A stretch of DNA of 55,524 nt from Myxacorys chilensis ATA2-1-KO14 (GCA_019359275.1 JAHHHP010000036.1:1-55524); one strand, 5' to 3'; shown: positions 37,273 to 45,742, counted from the first letter of the stretch. The notes: generated from the sequence alone by a model not told the origin. Numbers and translations: made by a program.

Positions 37273-38739
37273 ATGACTGCAACCACTGATATTGTTCAAA
37301 AGCTTTGGAGCCTCTGTCACGTTTTGCGGGACGATGGCATCACGTATTTGCAGTACGTTACAGAATTGACCTACCTGCTGTTTCTCAAGATGATGCAGGA
37401 AACAGAGAACGATCGTCAGTTGCCAGAAGGGTATCGGTGGGCAGATTTGGTCAGTAAAGATGGCGTGGAACAATTGGAGTTTTATCGATCGCTCTTGCTG
37501 CATCTTGGTTCTAAAGATGCCTCGAAGCGGGTGCAGTCGATTTTTGCCAATGCTCAAACGGCTTTGAAGCAGCCGCGTATCCTCAAAAAGCTGGTACAGA
37601 GTATTGATGAACTGGACTGGTATTCTGCCAAGAAAGAAGGGCTGGGCGATTTGTATGAGGGATTGCTCGAAAAGAACGCCAGCGAGAAAAAGTCAGGAGC
37701 CGGGCAATATTTCACCCCAAGGCCGTTAATCGATTGCATGGTGGCGCTGATTCAACCGCAGGCAGGGGAATTGGTGCAAGATCCGGCGGCGGGTACGGGT
37801 GGATTTTTGATTGCTGCCGATCGCTTTATTAAAGAACAGACCGATGATCTGTACGATCTGCCCCAAGAGATGCAAGATTTCCAGCGTCAGCAGGCGTTCT
37901 ACGGCATTGAGTTGGTGCAGGATGCTCATCGCTTGTTGCTGATGAATTTGATGTTGCATGGCATTGAAGGCGATGTCAGTATTGGCGATACGTTGTCTTC
38001 GGATGGGCAACGGTTGAAACGGGCGAATGTGATTCTGACCAATCCACCGTTTGGGACGAAGAAGGGGGGCGGGTTGCCATCGCGAGATGACTTTACCTAT
38101 TCGACTTCTAACAAGCAGTTGGCGTTTTTGCAGCACATTTATCGATCGCTCAAACCTGAAGGACGCGCTGCTGTTGTGTTGCCCGACAATGTGCTGTTTG
38201 AAGATGGGCAAGGTCGATCGATTCGGGCGGATTTGATGGATAAGTGCAATTTGCATACGATTTTGCGCTTGCCGACGGGGATCTTTTACGCGCAGGGGGT
38301 GAAGACGAATGTGCTGTTTTTCCAGCGCGGGACGACTGAGAAAAGCAACACGCAGGCAGTCTGGATTTACGATATGCGAACGAATATGCCGAGCTTTGGC
38401 AAGCGGATTCCATTAACTCGTGAGCATTTTAGGGAGTTTGAGCAGTGCTATGGGGCTGACTCCAATGGCAAGAGTGAGCGAGTGGATCAAGGAGAGACGG
38501 GGCGGTTTCGCTGCTTTACGCGGGAGGTGATCGCGAAACGGGGCGATAACTTAGATATTTCTTGGCTGCGGGATGAAAGTTTGCAGTCGGATGAATTGCA
38601 GGAACCAGAAGTGATTGCGGCAGAGATTTTGGAGCGGCTGCAAGTGGCGACGAAGGAGATGGAAGCGCTGATGGTGTTGCTGGAAGGAGAGGAAGCGGCG
38701 GAGGCGGTGACTGCTTCGGTGGGATTGCCGCTACTTTAA
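37273..38739 (+). CDS. hsdM: Type I restriction-modification DNA methyltransferase HsdM
   Basis: 488 residues. Transfers methyl from SAM to adenine N6. The HsdM N-terminal helical domain (residues ~1-140) precedes SAM-binding DPAAGTGGFLIAADRF (~171) and catalytic N-P-P-F in ILTNPPFGTKKGG (Asn257). KKSGAGQYFTPRPLI is the family signature. All motifs are intact, so methylation is plausible if a working HsdS exists. The gene is followed 27 bp later by mntA, splitting it from hsdS by about 1 kb. Confidence 0.96.
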   Translation: MTATTDIVQKLWSLCHVLRDDGITYLQYVTELTYLLFLKMMQETENDRQLPEGYRWADLVSKDGVEQLEFYRSLLLHLGSKDASKRVQSIFANAQTALKQPRILKKLVQSIDELDWYSAKKEGLGDLYEGLLEKNASEKKSGAGQYFTPRPLIDCMVALIQPQAGELVQDPAAGTGGFLIAADRFIKEQTDDLYDLPQEMQDFQRQQAFYGIELVQDAHRLLLMNLMLHGIEGDVSIGDTLSSDGQRLKRANVILTNPPFGTKKGGGLPSRDDFTYSTSNKQLAFLQHIYRSLKPEGRAAVVLPDNVLFEDGQGRSIRADLMDKCNLHTILRLPTGIFYAQGVKTNVLFFQRGTTEKSNTQAVWIYDMRTNMPSFGKRIPLTREHFREFEQCYGADSNGKSERVDQGETGRFRCFTREVIAKRGDNLDISWLRDESLQSDELQEPEVIAAEILERLQVATKEMEALMVLLEGEEAAEAVTASVGLPLL

Positions 38740-38766
38740 GATTAGGTCAGGTGATAGGGAGGTTCC

Positions 38767-39108
38767 ATGAGCCTTGAGCAAACGATCGATTTAGAACAAG
38801 TTTTGCGCCATCGTTTAAAGGTGTCTAAAGCTGCGATCGTGCAATTTTGCCAAAAGTGGAAAATTGTTGAGTTTGCGTTGTTTGGGTCGGTGTTGCGAGA
38901 TGATTTTCGGGATGATAGCGATGTGGATGTGTTAGTGGTGTTTGAAGAACCTCATGATTTGAGTTTGTCGGCATGGCTGGACATCCGCGAAGAAATTGCC
39001 GCGCTGTTTGGGCGAAAGGTGGATCTGATTCAGAAGAAGCTGTTGAAGAATCCTTACAGTAAGGCTGAGATTTTGCGAACGCATCGGGTGGTCTATGCAA
39101 GCCAATAA
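38767..39108 (+). CDS. mntA: MNT-type nucleotidyltransferase antitoxin MntA
   Basis: 113 residues with the minimal nucleotidyltransferase motif G-S-x10-D-x-D complete (GSVLRDDFRDDSDVDVLVVF). In characterised MntA-HepT systems the enzyme adds AMP to a Tyr of the HepT toxin and silences it. It overlaps hepT by 14 nt. The pair sits between hsdM and hsdS, a frequent position for stabilising toxin-antitoxin genes. Confidence 0.9.
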   Translation: MSLEQTIDLEQVLRHRLKVSKAAIVQFCQKWKIVEFALFGSVLRDDFRDDSDVDVLVVFEEPHDLSLSAWLDIREEIAALFGRKVDLIQKKLLKNPYSKAEILRTHRVVYASQ

Positions 39109-39448
39109 TCGTGATGCGACTTCGCTTTGGGACATGGTGCAGGCGATTCGGAATCTTCAAGCCTTTACGAACGATCGCACTTTGCAAGAGTACTTGGAGA
39201 GCGTTTTTATGCAAAGTGCGGTAGAACGTCAATTTGAGATTTTGGGTGAGGCAGCGCGGCGAATATCACAGGAATTTCAACAGGCACATCCAGAGATCGA
39301 TTGGCGCGCTGTGATTGGGCTACGGAATATTATTGCTCATCGGTATGAGCAAGTTGAACAGGAGACACTTTGGAGTATTATTCAGACGGTTTTGCCTGAC
39401 TTGCTGATGCAATTAGAAGCATTACTGCCGCCGTTGCCAGAAGAGTAA
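39095..39448 (+). CDS. hepT: HEPN ribonuclease toxin HepT
   Basis: 117 residues, all helical (DUF86). The active site R-x4-H-x-Y is complete: Arg77-N-I-I-A-His82-R-Tyr84, with the Tyr being the residue that MntA modifies. Cleaves RNA when free. Paired with mntA, overlapping by 14 nt. Confidence 0.9.
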   Translation: MQANNRDATSLWDMVQAIRNLQAFTNDRTLQEYLESVFMQSAVERQFEILGEAARRISQEFQQAHPEIDWRAVIGLRNIIAHRYEQVEQETLWSIIQTVLPDLLMQLEALLPPLPEE

Positions 39449-39472
39449 GAACGATCGCGCTTTTCCGGTTCA

Positions 39473-39813
39473 CTTTTGTTTTGATTGGAGTGTGAATGAC
39501 AATGAGTGATGATGGAAGGGCACACGCTAGAGATTAAATCAGGAGATAAACAAGATGTCGATCGTCAAAATTCCTAAACAATATTTGATTGCTGAAGATG
39601 ATGATTCGATTACAGTTGACTTACCAGAACCTGCCTTGAAGCGGCTACAAAAGGATTATCAGAAAGTTGAACAAGCGCAGGGAATCTTGAAAGACCGTAA
39701 AGAAGAAATACTGTCTCATTTGAGTACACTTCGTCAGGAGTGGGAGCAATAAAATCTACTTTTTCTTTTGTTTGCTCTGATCGATGTGGATTGTGAATGA
39801 TGATGAGTGATGA
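39473..39813 (+). repeat. Imperfect direct repeat of the hsdS start flanking a small gene
   Basis: 39473-39513 and 39765-39813 share CTTTTGTTT..., then TGTGAATGA-A-ATGAGTGATGA-type sequence, which at the right copy is the start of hsdS. At the left copy the frame MTMSDDGRAHARD runs into a stop. The 65-residue gene lies between, as if inserted with duplication of the hsdS start. Confidence 0.55.
39555..39752 (+). CDS. Small coiled-coil protein between hepT and hsdS
   Basis: 65 residues, AGGAG 9 nt before ATG. N-terminal VKIPKQYLIAEDDDSITVDL, then a helix rich in Lys/Glu (LKRLQKDYQKVEQAQGILKD). No known family to me. It could be an antitoxin-like regulator of the restriction locus or a small cargo gene. 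It is flanked by copies of the hsdS start region. Confidence 0.55.
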   Translation: MSIVKIPKQYLIAEDDDSITVDLPEPALKRLQKDYQKVEQAQGILKDRKEEILSHLSTLRQEWEQ

Positions 39814-40564
39814 ATTAATCGAATTGCCTGAAGGATGGCAATGGACTCGATTTGAAGAAATTACTACTAACTGTGATGGTCAAAGAATTCCAGTAAGCAG
39901 CAAAGAGCGCGAATCTAGACAAGGACAGTTCCCTTACTATGGAGCCTCCGGCATTATTGATTATGTTGATAACTACTTATTTAATGGTAAATATCTACTA
40001 ATAGCTGAAGATGGAGCAAATCTCCTTAGCCGATCTACTCCAATTGCTTTTGAAGCTGAGGATAAGTTTTGGGTAAATAATCATGCTCATGTAGTTCAAA
40101 CCATTGAAACAACGGTTCTCAGTTCTTACCTACGAGACTACATTAACTTTTCTGATTTAAGATTTTATATTTCGGGTTCAGCACAGCCAAAGTTAAATCA
40201 GAAAAATCTTAACTCTATTCCCGTTCCGCTTCCGCCGATCGCTGAACAAAAACGCATTGTTGCCAAAATCGAGGAGCTTCGATCGAAGACCCAAAAAGCG
40301 CGAGAAGCACTTGAGGCAATCCCGGAGATGTGCGATCGCTTCCGTCAATCCGCCCTTGCTGCTGCCTTTCGAGGCCACTTAACAATCGATTGGCGTGAAC
40401 AAAACGCCCATGTTGAACCTGCGGAAGTAATTGTAAAAAAAAATCAACAAGAGAAAGCTCAAGCAGATGCTAGCTCCAGTAGAAAGCCGCTCAAGAGACC
40501 AACTGTTTCTGATTGGGACTTCTGTAACAAGTGGATCAAGAGGATGGGCGCAGTATTATTCTGA
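39797..40564 (+). CDS. hsdS: HsdS specificity subunit, N-terminal half (frameshifted)
   Basis: 255 residues: first target-recognition domain (LPEGWQWTRFEEITTNCDGQ ... GQFPYYGASGIIDYVDNYLF ... ISGSAQPKLNQKNLNSIPVP) and first conserved helix (LPPIAEQKRIVAKIEELRSK ... FRQSALAAAFRGHL). The frame then runs into unrelated sequence (WDFCNKWIKRMGAVLF) and stops at 40564, whereas the second recognition domain continues one frame over from 40467. The shift point is probably near 40510-40530 (TVSDW then GTSVTSGSRGW). A nine-A run at 40435-40443 lies upstream. Either a disrupted gene or a two-piece HsdS. Confidence 0.85.
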   Translation: MMMSDELIELPEGWQWTRFEEITTNCDGQRIPVSSKERESRQGQFPYYGASGIIDYVDNYLFNGKYLLIAEDGANLLSRSTPIAFEAEDKFWVNNHAHVVQTIETTVLSSYLRDYINFSDLRFYISGSAQPKLNQKNLNSIPVPLPPIAEQKRIVAKIEELRSKTQKAREALEAIPEMCDRFRQSALAAAFRGHLTIDWREQNAHVEPAEVIVKKNQQEKAQADASSSRKPLKRPTVSDWDFCNKWIKRMGAVLF

Positions 40565-41189
40565 CGATGGAGCAACTTTTATCCGAGTTGGTAATCTCGA
40601 TCGAAACACAATTTCTCTAGATTTCCAGGAAGTTCAAAGGGTTAATCCTCCAATCGGAGCAGAAGGAACAAGAACACGAGTAAAAACAGGAGACATCCTT
40701 GTTTCCATTACTGCTGATATTGGGATGATTGCTCTTGCACCAGAAGATTTACCAGAAGCATACATCAATCAACATATTGCTCTTGTTCGCCCTCTTCCAA
40801 GTGTCTATGCTAATTATTTCGCTTGGTACTTAGCATCATCAGAAGATGGTTATAAACAATTTCAGCAATTGCAACGAGGAGCCACAAAAGTTGGGCTAGG
40901 TTTAGATGATATTCGTAGCGTTTGGATTCCTATTCCGCCTCTAACTGAACAAAAATTGATTGTTACTGCAATCGAAAGCATTTTCAAAACGATCGATCAC
41001 ATTCAACAACAATACGAAGTAGCAAAAGCACAACTTGAGAAACTCGATCGAGCCATTCTTGCTCAAGCCTTTCGGGGTGAACTTGTGCCGCAAGATCCTA
41101 ATGATGAGCCTGCATCAGTATTACTCGATCGAATTCGGGAAGAGCGGGCGAAAGTGAGCGATCGTAAATCAACCAAACGAAAACGGTAA
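40467..41189 (+). CDS. hsdS: HsdS specificity subunit, C-terminal half (frameshifted)
   Basis: 240 residues in the +1 frame relative to the N-terminal half, overlapping it by 98 nt. Second recognition domain: GTSVTSGSRGWAQYYSDDGA, FIRVGNLDRNTI, then GATKVGLGLDDIRSVWIPIP, and the second conserved helix PLTEQKLIVTAIESIFK ... ILAQAFRGELVPQDPNDEPA. The first ~15 residues from ATG are not homologous to HsdS and there is no good ribosome site, which favours a frameshift mutation over a designed split. The C-terminal tail RKSTKRKR is repeated at 41888-41914. Confidence 0.8.
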   Translation: MLAPVESRSRDQLFLIGTSVTSGSRGWAQYYSDDGATFIRVGNLDRNTISLDFQEVQRVNPPIGAEGTRTRVKTGDILVSITADIGMIALAPEDLPEAYINQHIALVRPLPSVYANYFAWYLASSEDGYKQFQQLQRGATKVGLGLDDIRSVWIPIPPLTEQKLIVTAIESIFKTIDHIQQQYEVAKAQLEKLDRAILAQAFRGELVPQDPNDEPASVLLDRIREERAKVSDRKSTKRKR

Positions 41190-41269
41190 AATTAGGAAAG
41201 CGGTTGCTTCGCAGTTCCTCAAAGGGGTAATCGTTGCGCTGTGTGAATTTTTAGACTGGAGAACGCATC

Positions 41270-41536
41270 ATGAGCACCGAAGAGCAACTCCTAGAGTATT
41301 GGCGCAAACTCCCGTCTGACGCTCAGCATCAAGTTTTAGAATTTACGCGGTCACTTCAGACCGAAGACAATTCACTAGACTTAGGCGTACCTGAGCATCT
41401 CACAATCCAATCGCGTGAGCATCTCGATCAACTCCTTCAAGCAGGACTCGAAAGCGGCGACTCGATCGAAGTCACCGACGAGTGGTGGGCGCAAAAACGC
41501 GATCAGCTCTTCAACAACGCGCCTGAAACCCGATGA
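41270..41536 (+). CDS. Antitoxin of a ParDE/RelBE-type pair
   Basis: 88 residues: STEEQLLEYWRKLPSDAQHQ and a C-terminal addiction-module helix with LTIQSREHLDQLLQAGLESG and VTDEWWAQKRDQL, as in antitoxins paired with ParE-like toxins in cyanobacteria. ATGA overlap with the toxin. Inserted between the end of hsdS and a duplicate of the hsdS tail. Confidence 0.82.
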   Translation: MSTEEQLLEYWRKLPSDAQHQVLEFTRSLQTEDNSLDLGVPEHLTIQSREHLDQLLQAGLESGDSIEVTDEWWAQKRDQLFNNAPETR

Positions 41537-41853
41537 TTCGCCGAATTTCCATTCGCCCTGCTGCCATCGTTGACCTCGATCAGCACGTTGCCTACCTCAA
41601 TCAAAACAATTCACAAGCAGCAATGCGCTTCTTCGACGCAGCTCGTCAAACCTTCGCGACTCTCGCCCGAATGCCTAGCATTGGACGCATTTATCGTACT
41701 GGGGAAGATGAAACCCAGTACATCCGAAGATGGTCAATCAAAGGATTCAAAAACTACCTCATCTTTTATCGCTCGGATGATACCGTGATTGAAATTATTC
41801 GCGTTCTTCATGCAGCACAGGATCTCGATCGTCTTTTGGAAGATTTTAATTAA
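41533..41853 (+). CDS. ParE/RelE superfamily toxin
   Basis: 106 residues: ISIRPAAIVDLDQHVAYLNQ, FDAARQTFATLARMPSIGR and a beta-strand end FKNYLIFYRSDDTVIEIIRVLHAAQD, the ParE fold pattern. ParE toxins block gyrase, RelE toxins cut mRNA; the R-x-L-H-x-x-x-D end is ParE-like. Starts inside the antitoxin stop (ATGA). Confidence 0.88.
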   Translation: MIRRISIRPAAIVDLDQHVAYLNQNNSQAAMRFFDAARQTFATLARMPSIGRIYRTGEDETQYIRRWSIKGFKNYLIFYRSDDTVIEIIRVLHAAQDLDRLLEDFN

Positions 41854-41887
41854 AGTCAGCGATAGCTCCGCTACACGGGGACGTGCT

Positions 41888-41914
41888 CGTAAATCAACCA
41901 AACGGAAACGATGA
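41888..41914 (+). repeat. Duplicate of the hsdS 3' end
   Basis: 24 of 27 bases match 41163-41189, the last codons and stop of hsdS; this copy also encodes RKSTKRKR-stop. The ParDE-like pair lies exactly between the two copies. Confidence 0.75.
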
Positions 41915-42244
41915 GAACAAGAGAGCGATCGCTGCCTTTATTTTTCTGTAGATTGCGATCGTAGATGTGTAGCGATCGCTGCAATAAGGCTGATTATGCT
42001 ACTCTACCTCTCATGTTCAACTCATGTTTTTGAATATCAAGAATTGAAAGATTTAGCTCAATTCTTCTTTACTCATAGTTTGCTTGCTTTGTAGAGTTTG
42101 AGTTAATTAAGGACTACAAAGCTGATTGATTTAGATTCTCTTCATTAAGCTTCTCTAAATGATTGATATCTAAAGTGGATAAAAACAGCTCATTGCAAAA
42201 CTGAGATTGGCTAACGCAAGGCTCTACATTAGTCCCATAACCCT
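41915..42244. other. Intergenic region, convergent genes
   Basis: About 330 bp between the toxin pair and the end of the primase-like gene. It contains several GCGATCGCT sites and A/T-rich sequence but no gene or clear terminator. Confidence 0.45.
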
Positions 42245-43591
42245 TCATATTTTTTTCAAGGTGTAAAACCTCTTATCTAATGAGGGTTCTAGCGATTTTG
42301 GCAATTCTTCAAACTCGGTATTAGAAATCGCTGAAAGCTTCTCTAGCTCTTGTGTTTTACACACTTCCATCGAACTAGGCTGATAGTGCTCAGGATGCCA
42401 AAGCTCGGCATAGCGGTAAAGAGTTCGGCTGCTAATCTTCTCAGCTTGAAGAGCTTTCATCCTCGCTTTCGTCGTTGCAGGTAATTGCCCATTTTGTTCG
42501 AGCCGAGAAACTGCCTCTCTAATGCGTCTCTGCGCATCTTCTGCTCGAATGACATTGATTGAAACCGCTTTTTCCTTGTCGTCACAAAGACCAGTAGCAG
42601 AGCGTTTTGGAGCACTACCCAAGGGCCAGTAGTAATTCTCTGCTGCGCGTGCCCAAGCTTTTGCCTTCGATAGAATTTCATGCTGGTGACGACACCACTG
42701 TTCATAGCCAGGGCTGCTTATTGCAGTTTGGTAGATAAATTCAGCAAGGCTGTCTTCTTGTAACTGCTCGAACACAACGCCGTAACAAGCAATCTTCTTC
42801 AGCAAATAATTAGTTTGTCCATGCGCAGTCCAGCCTTCTTCAATCTCGGTCTCAAGGTCTTGCCTCCAGTTTTCAAGATTGGGACTATGGCGTTTGCCTA
42901 ATCTGCCTGGCTTGAGTTTAGCGACACCGATCGCGTTGATTAAGTCGTCTAAATCTTGTGCTCCTGCTGCAATATCCCATCGTTGAAGAAAGGTTGCTAA
43001 GTCATCTCCTTCGGGATTGCCGTCATGATCGAGTAGACAAGAACCTGAACCTAGCTGAAGGGGCAACCGATGACCGTTGTATTCAGTGAAACTGCCAGAA
43101 AGCGCATAGGTTTTACAATTTGGAAAAATCTCAAGCTGCCCTTGAGAGATTGCAAATCCCTGAGCTTCTAGGCAAAGTTTAATAGCTTTCGCTAATCCAA
43201 AAGTCGGAACGGTGGAAGATAGAGGAATGTAAAGATGTAACCCTTCTGACCAACTAGAGCGGATGAGAATTGTGCGGCAGATGCCGATCGTTTCCAAAGC
43301 AGCTCGCACCAATGGAAGTGATTCTGGATTTTGAGCGGGGTGGTAAGCACTATTTCGATCGATATCAATCAAGGCGTAGCGAGTTTTAGAACCAAATCTC
43401 ACACCAACTAATTCAGACTCCTCCTGCCATTTTTGCCACAACAAACGAGGGCTCAAATTATAAGAAACCGTGCTCCATTGTGAGTCAGACTCATTAGCTC
43501 GGATAATCGCTTTCCAAGGGTAAGGAAAAATTTCACACAGACGTTGACCCAATAGGTTGCTTGGCAAAGGATCGCGACGTTTCTTAGACAT
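42245..43591 (-). CDS. Primase-like replication protein of the element (AEP-type)
   Basis: 448 residues. The N-terminal ~200 residues have archaeo-eukaryotic-primase-like motifs: RYALIDIDRNSAYHP (D-x-D), SSWSEGLHLYIPLS (G-x-H) and GQLEIFPNCKTYALSGSF. The C-terminal half is helical and includes a helix-turn-helix-like stretch (EKISSRTLYRYAELWHP). It could prime or initiate replication of the excised element. It lies with the excisionase and integrase genes on the same strand, the usual satellite or integrative-plasmid module order. Catalytic function is inferred from motifs only. Confidence 0.65.
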   Translation of the reverse strand: MSKKRRDPLPSNLLGQRLCEIFPYPWKAIIRANESDSQWSTVSYNLSPRLLWQKWQEESELVGVRFGSKTRYALIDIDRNSAYHPAQNPESLPLVRAALETIGICRTILIRSSWSEGLHLYIPLSSTVPTFGLAKAIKLCLEAQGFAISQGQLEIFPNCKTYALSGSFTEYNGHRLPLQLGSGSCLLDHDGNPEGDDLATFLQRWDIAAGAQDLDDLINAIGVAKLKPGRLGKRHSPNLENWRQDLETEIEEGWTAHGQTNYLLKKIACYGVVFEQLQEDSLAEFIYQTAISSPGYEQWCRHQHEILSKAKAWARAAENYYWPLGSAPKRSATGLCDDKEKAVSINVIRAEDAQRRIREAVSRLEQNGQLPATTKARMKALQAEKISSRTLYRYAELWHPEHYQPSSMEVCKTQELEKLSAISNTEFEELPKSLEPSLDKRFYTLKKI

Positions 43592-43911
43592 GACTATTTC
43601 AATTTAGGTTGGCAGATTGGATCAATGTGATGCTCGAACTGAGTTGATAGCTTCCCTTGCTTTAGGAATAAGCAGCCGTAGATGTACTCTGCAGAACTTG
43701 CTAGAGCTGATATTGCTTATTTGAAAAAGCTGCATAGTGAAATTTTTCAGTTTCCCAGCGCAGGAAACTGAACTTATTGAATTCCTTGAAAGTTGATTTC
43801 CCTAGCTAGAAGCAATTCATTCCGAGCACTGTTCTCGAAATAAAGCTTGAAGATGCAGCCTGAAGCTGTGCAACTTCTTTCAAAGATGCTGCTTTACTGC
43901 ACCTACAAGCA
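43592..43911. other. Spacer between primase-like and excisionase-like genes
   Basis: 320 bp without a gene. Holds a perfect 10-bp-arm dyad at 43746-43772 and several GCAGC/GCTGC words. May contain the primase promoter or the element's own origin. Confidence 0.4.
43746..43772. repeat. Inverted repeat with 10-bp arms
   Basis: TTCAGTTTCC, loop CAGCGCA, GGAAACTGAA. Arms are exact. No T run follows on the minus strand, so operator or origin hairpin are as likely as a terminator. Confidence 0.5.
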
Positions 43912-44232
43912 TTAAGCACACCTAGTTTCGCTAGAGCGTTTTGATTTACGTCGAGCCGTTTTCTGATTACTAGGTAGACTCATGAAAAACATTTCGATCG
44001 CGCGCTCATGCGCCTGTGCGTCATCACGGTTGATTACCCAATCCATGAGGAGCACCTTGTTGTATCTCACAGAGCGCGAATTGATTCGTACCCAATGAAT
44101 GCCCTCTCTCAGAACGCCATTAGCTCTCAACTTCTTCAGCGTATCTGGTGCATACCCAATCAATTGTGCGGCTGCATCCTTCCTAATAAAAATAGATTCC
44201 TGAGAAGCGGAATAACTCGTTAAGTTTGTCAA
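43912..44232 (-). CDS. Excisionase/AlpA-like DNA-binding protein
   Basis: 106 residues. The likely start is TTG at 44232 because GGAGG sits 5 nt upstream. FIRKDAAAQLIGYAPDTLKKL followed by RANGVLREGIHWVRINSRSVRYN is a winged-helix excisionase pattern with the wing RINSRSVRY. The C-terminus is basic. Located next to the integrase, so it probably controls excision direction. Confidence 0.7.
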   Translation of the reverse strand: MTNLTSYSASQESIFIRKDAAAQLIGYAPDTLKKLRANGVLREGIHWVRINSRSVRYNKVLLMDWVINRDDAQAHERAIEMFFMSLPSNQKTARRKSKRSSETRCA

Positions 44233-44443
44233 ATTTACCTCCGACGTTAAATGACAAGTGAACCTAGCGCAATTACTTACGCGTTGTAGGTCCCCCTGAG
44301 AGGTAAACCGATTAAGCGCTTCAAACCACCTAGTCTGCGTTTCTATGACTTAGGTTTCATCAAAGCATGCACATAGTAAAGCACAAAAATCTAAAATGGA
44401 ACGAAAAGAATAAATCTTTTTCCGATCAATCTAACCTAGGCTT

Positions 44444-45589
44444 CTAAATTTCCGGCAGCGTGGGGCGACTATTAACAATTCCAGCATAGTGCTTGAGCAT
44501 TGTTTTCAAATCGTGTCCAGCAATGTGCGAAATCAGCACAGGACTCATCCCACTCTCAAGAGCATGGCTAATAACCGTGTGACGAGTGCTGTAAAACTTC
44601 CGATAGGGGACACCAGCCTCTTTCAACATTTTCTTCCAGATGCGTTGCGAGAAGTTGTGATCGTCAATTCCTTGCCCTCGTGGTGATGGGAAAACCAAAT
44701 CATCTGGTTTTGCATTAGCTGGTTTTCTAGATAACAAAAGATGTTGCACTTTGGCATTTAGAGCGAAACTCCGATCTTTATTCATTTTTGGGCGGCATTG
44801 TTGTCCACGGCTCCACGGCTCGCCGATCCAAATACTTGAGCAATCTTCGGATAAGTGCCTCCAACGCAGACCAATCGCCTCACAGGTTCTACAACCTGTG
44901 CAGAGCAAAAACTCTACAAAATCAGCGTACTGAGCGTAATACTTGTTTTGCCGGAACGCCTGGTCAATCGCTCTTATTTCCTCTTTACTAAACGGTTTAG
45001 GTTGCTGTTTGGGCGGAACCTTGATTCGCCCTGCCCATTTTTTCCAGGGATTATGGCTTTCCTCATGCCATTCCCAGGCCGCCGCTAATTCTTCCAAACG
45101 ACGTTTGATTTGGTTCTCAGACAAGCCTTGTTTAAATTGATGCTTGACGAATTCTTCCACATTGCGATCGTCCAAGAGTTTCACAGGCTTCTTGGAAAAA
45201 TGACATTTCAAGTAATTGGACGTTGCTTGGTATTTCTCCATTGTTTTAGGAGTGACTTCTTTTGCCTTGTATTCCACAAAACTGCGAAACAAGGCTATCA
45301 CTGTTAGCTCAGGCGACTGCTCAATTTCCAACTGTTTTTGAGGCTTATACCTTGCAAGTGTTGCGTCAAAGTGACCAGACTTGATATCTAGCTCAATTTG
45401 AGTTGCAGTTCGTTGGGCAATCCCTTGATTCGTCTTTGTGTCGGGCAACCCGATTGCAAAAGCACGCCGTTTCCCTTGATGGGTAAATCGCAAGCGTAAC
45501 CACCCTTTGTCAGCTTCAACCTTGACCGTTCCTTTAGGGGTCTTAGTAGAGTTGCCTACTTGGCTCATGCTTGTTTTGGTAGAAATCAT
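44444..45589 (-). CDS. int: Tyrosine integrase of the island
   Basis: 381 residues from ATG at 45589 (frame open to a TTG at 45604). An arm-binding-type N-terminal domain (TVKVEADKGWLRLRFTHQGK) is followed by a core-binding domain (LFRSFVEYKAKEVTPKTMEKY) and the catalytic domain: Arg in LLCTGCRTCEAIGLRW, Lys in CRPKMNKDRSFAL, HxxR as YSTRHTVISHAL, His in AGHDL and Tyr in MLKHYAG. Complete. It lies directly beside the intact tRNA-Thr, as expected for the integrase that recognises it. Confidence 0.92.
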   Translation of the reverse strand: MISTKTSMSQVGNSTKTPKGTVKVEADKGWLRLRFTHQGKRRAFAIGLPDTKTNQGIAQRTATQIELDIKSGHFDATLARYKPQKQLEIEQSPELTVIALFRSFVEYKAKEVTPKTMEKYQATSNYLKCHFSKKPVKLLDDRNVEEFVKHQFKQGLSENQIKRRLEELAAAWEWHEESHNPWKKWAGRIKVPPKQQPKPFSKEEIRAIDQAFRQNKYYAQYADFVEFLLCTGCRTCEAIGLRWRHLSEDCSSIWIGEPWSRGQQCRPKMNKDRSFALNAKVQHLLLSRKPANAKPDDLVFPSPRGQGIDDHNFSQRIWKKMLKEAGVPYRKFYSTRHTVISHALESGMSPVLISHIAGHDLKTMLKHYAGIVNSRPTLPEI

Positions 45590-45638
45590 ATGCGTAGCGC
45601 TCAATTAGTACGCTCGCATTATATTCGCCTGTTTTTCA

Positions 45639-45657
45639 TCTACCAGTCCTCTACCAA
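45639..45657 (+). promoter_or_regulatory. Right integrase arm-type sites
   Basis: TCTACCAGTCCTCTACCAA: two TCTACCA copies 11 bp apart in the same orientation and spacing as the left pair at 29209-29227, between the integrase start and the att core. Confidence 0.6.
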
Positions 45658-45742
45658 TATTGGGTCTAAAATTCCCAATAAATCCCCAATCTAGTGCCCT
45701 AATGAGAATAGGGAGCCATCGAAAATTAAGTATAAAAACGCA

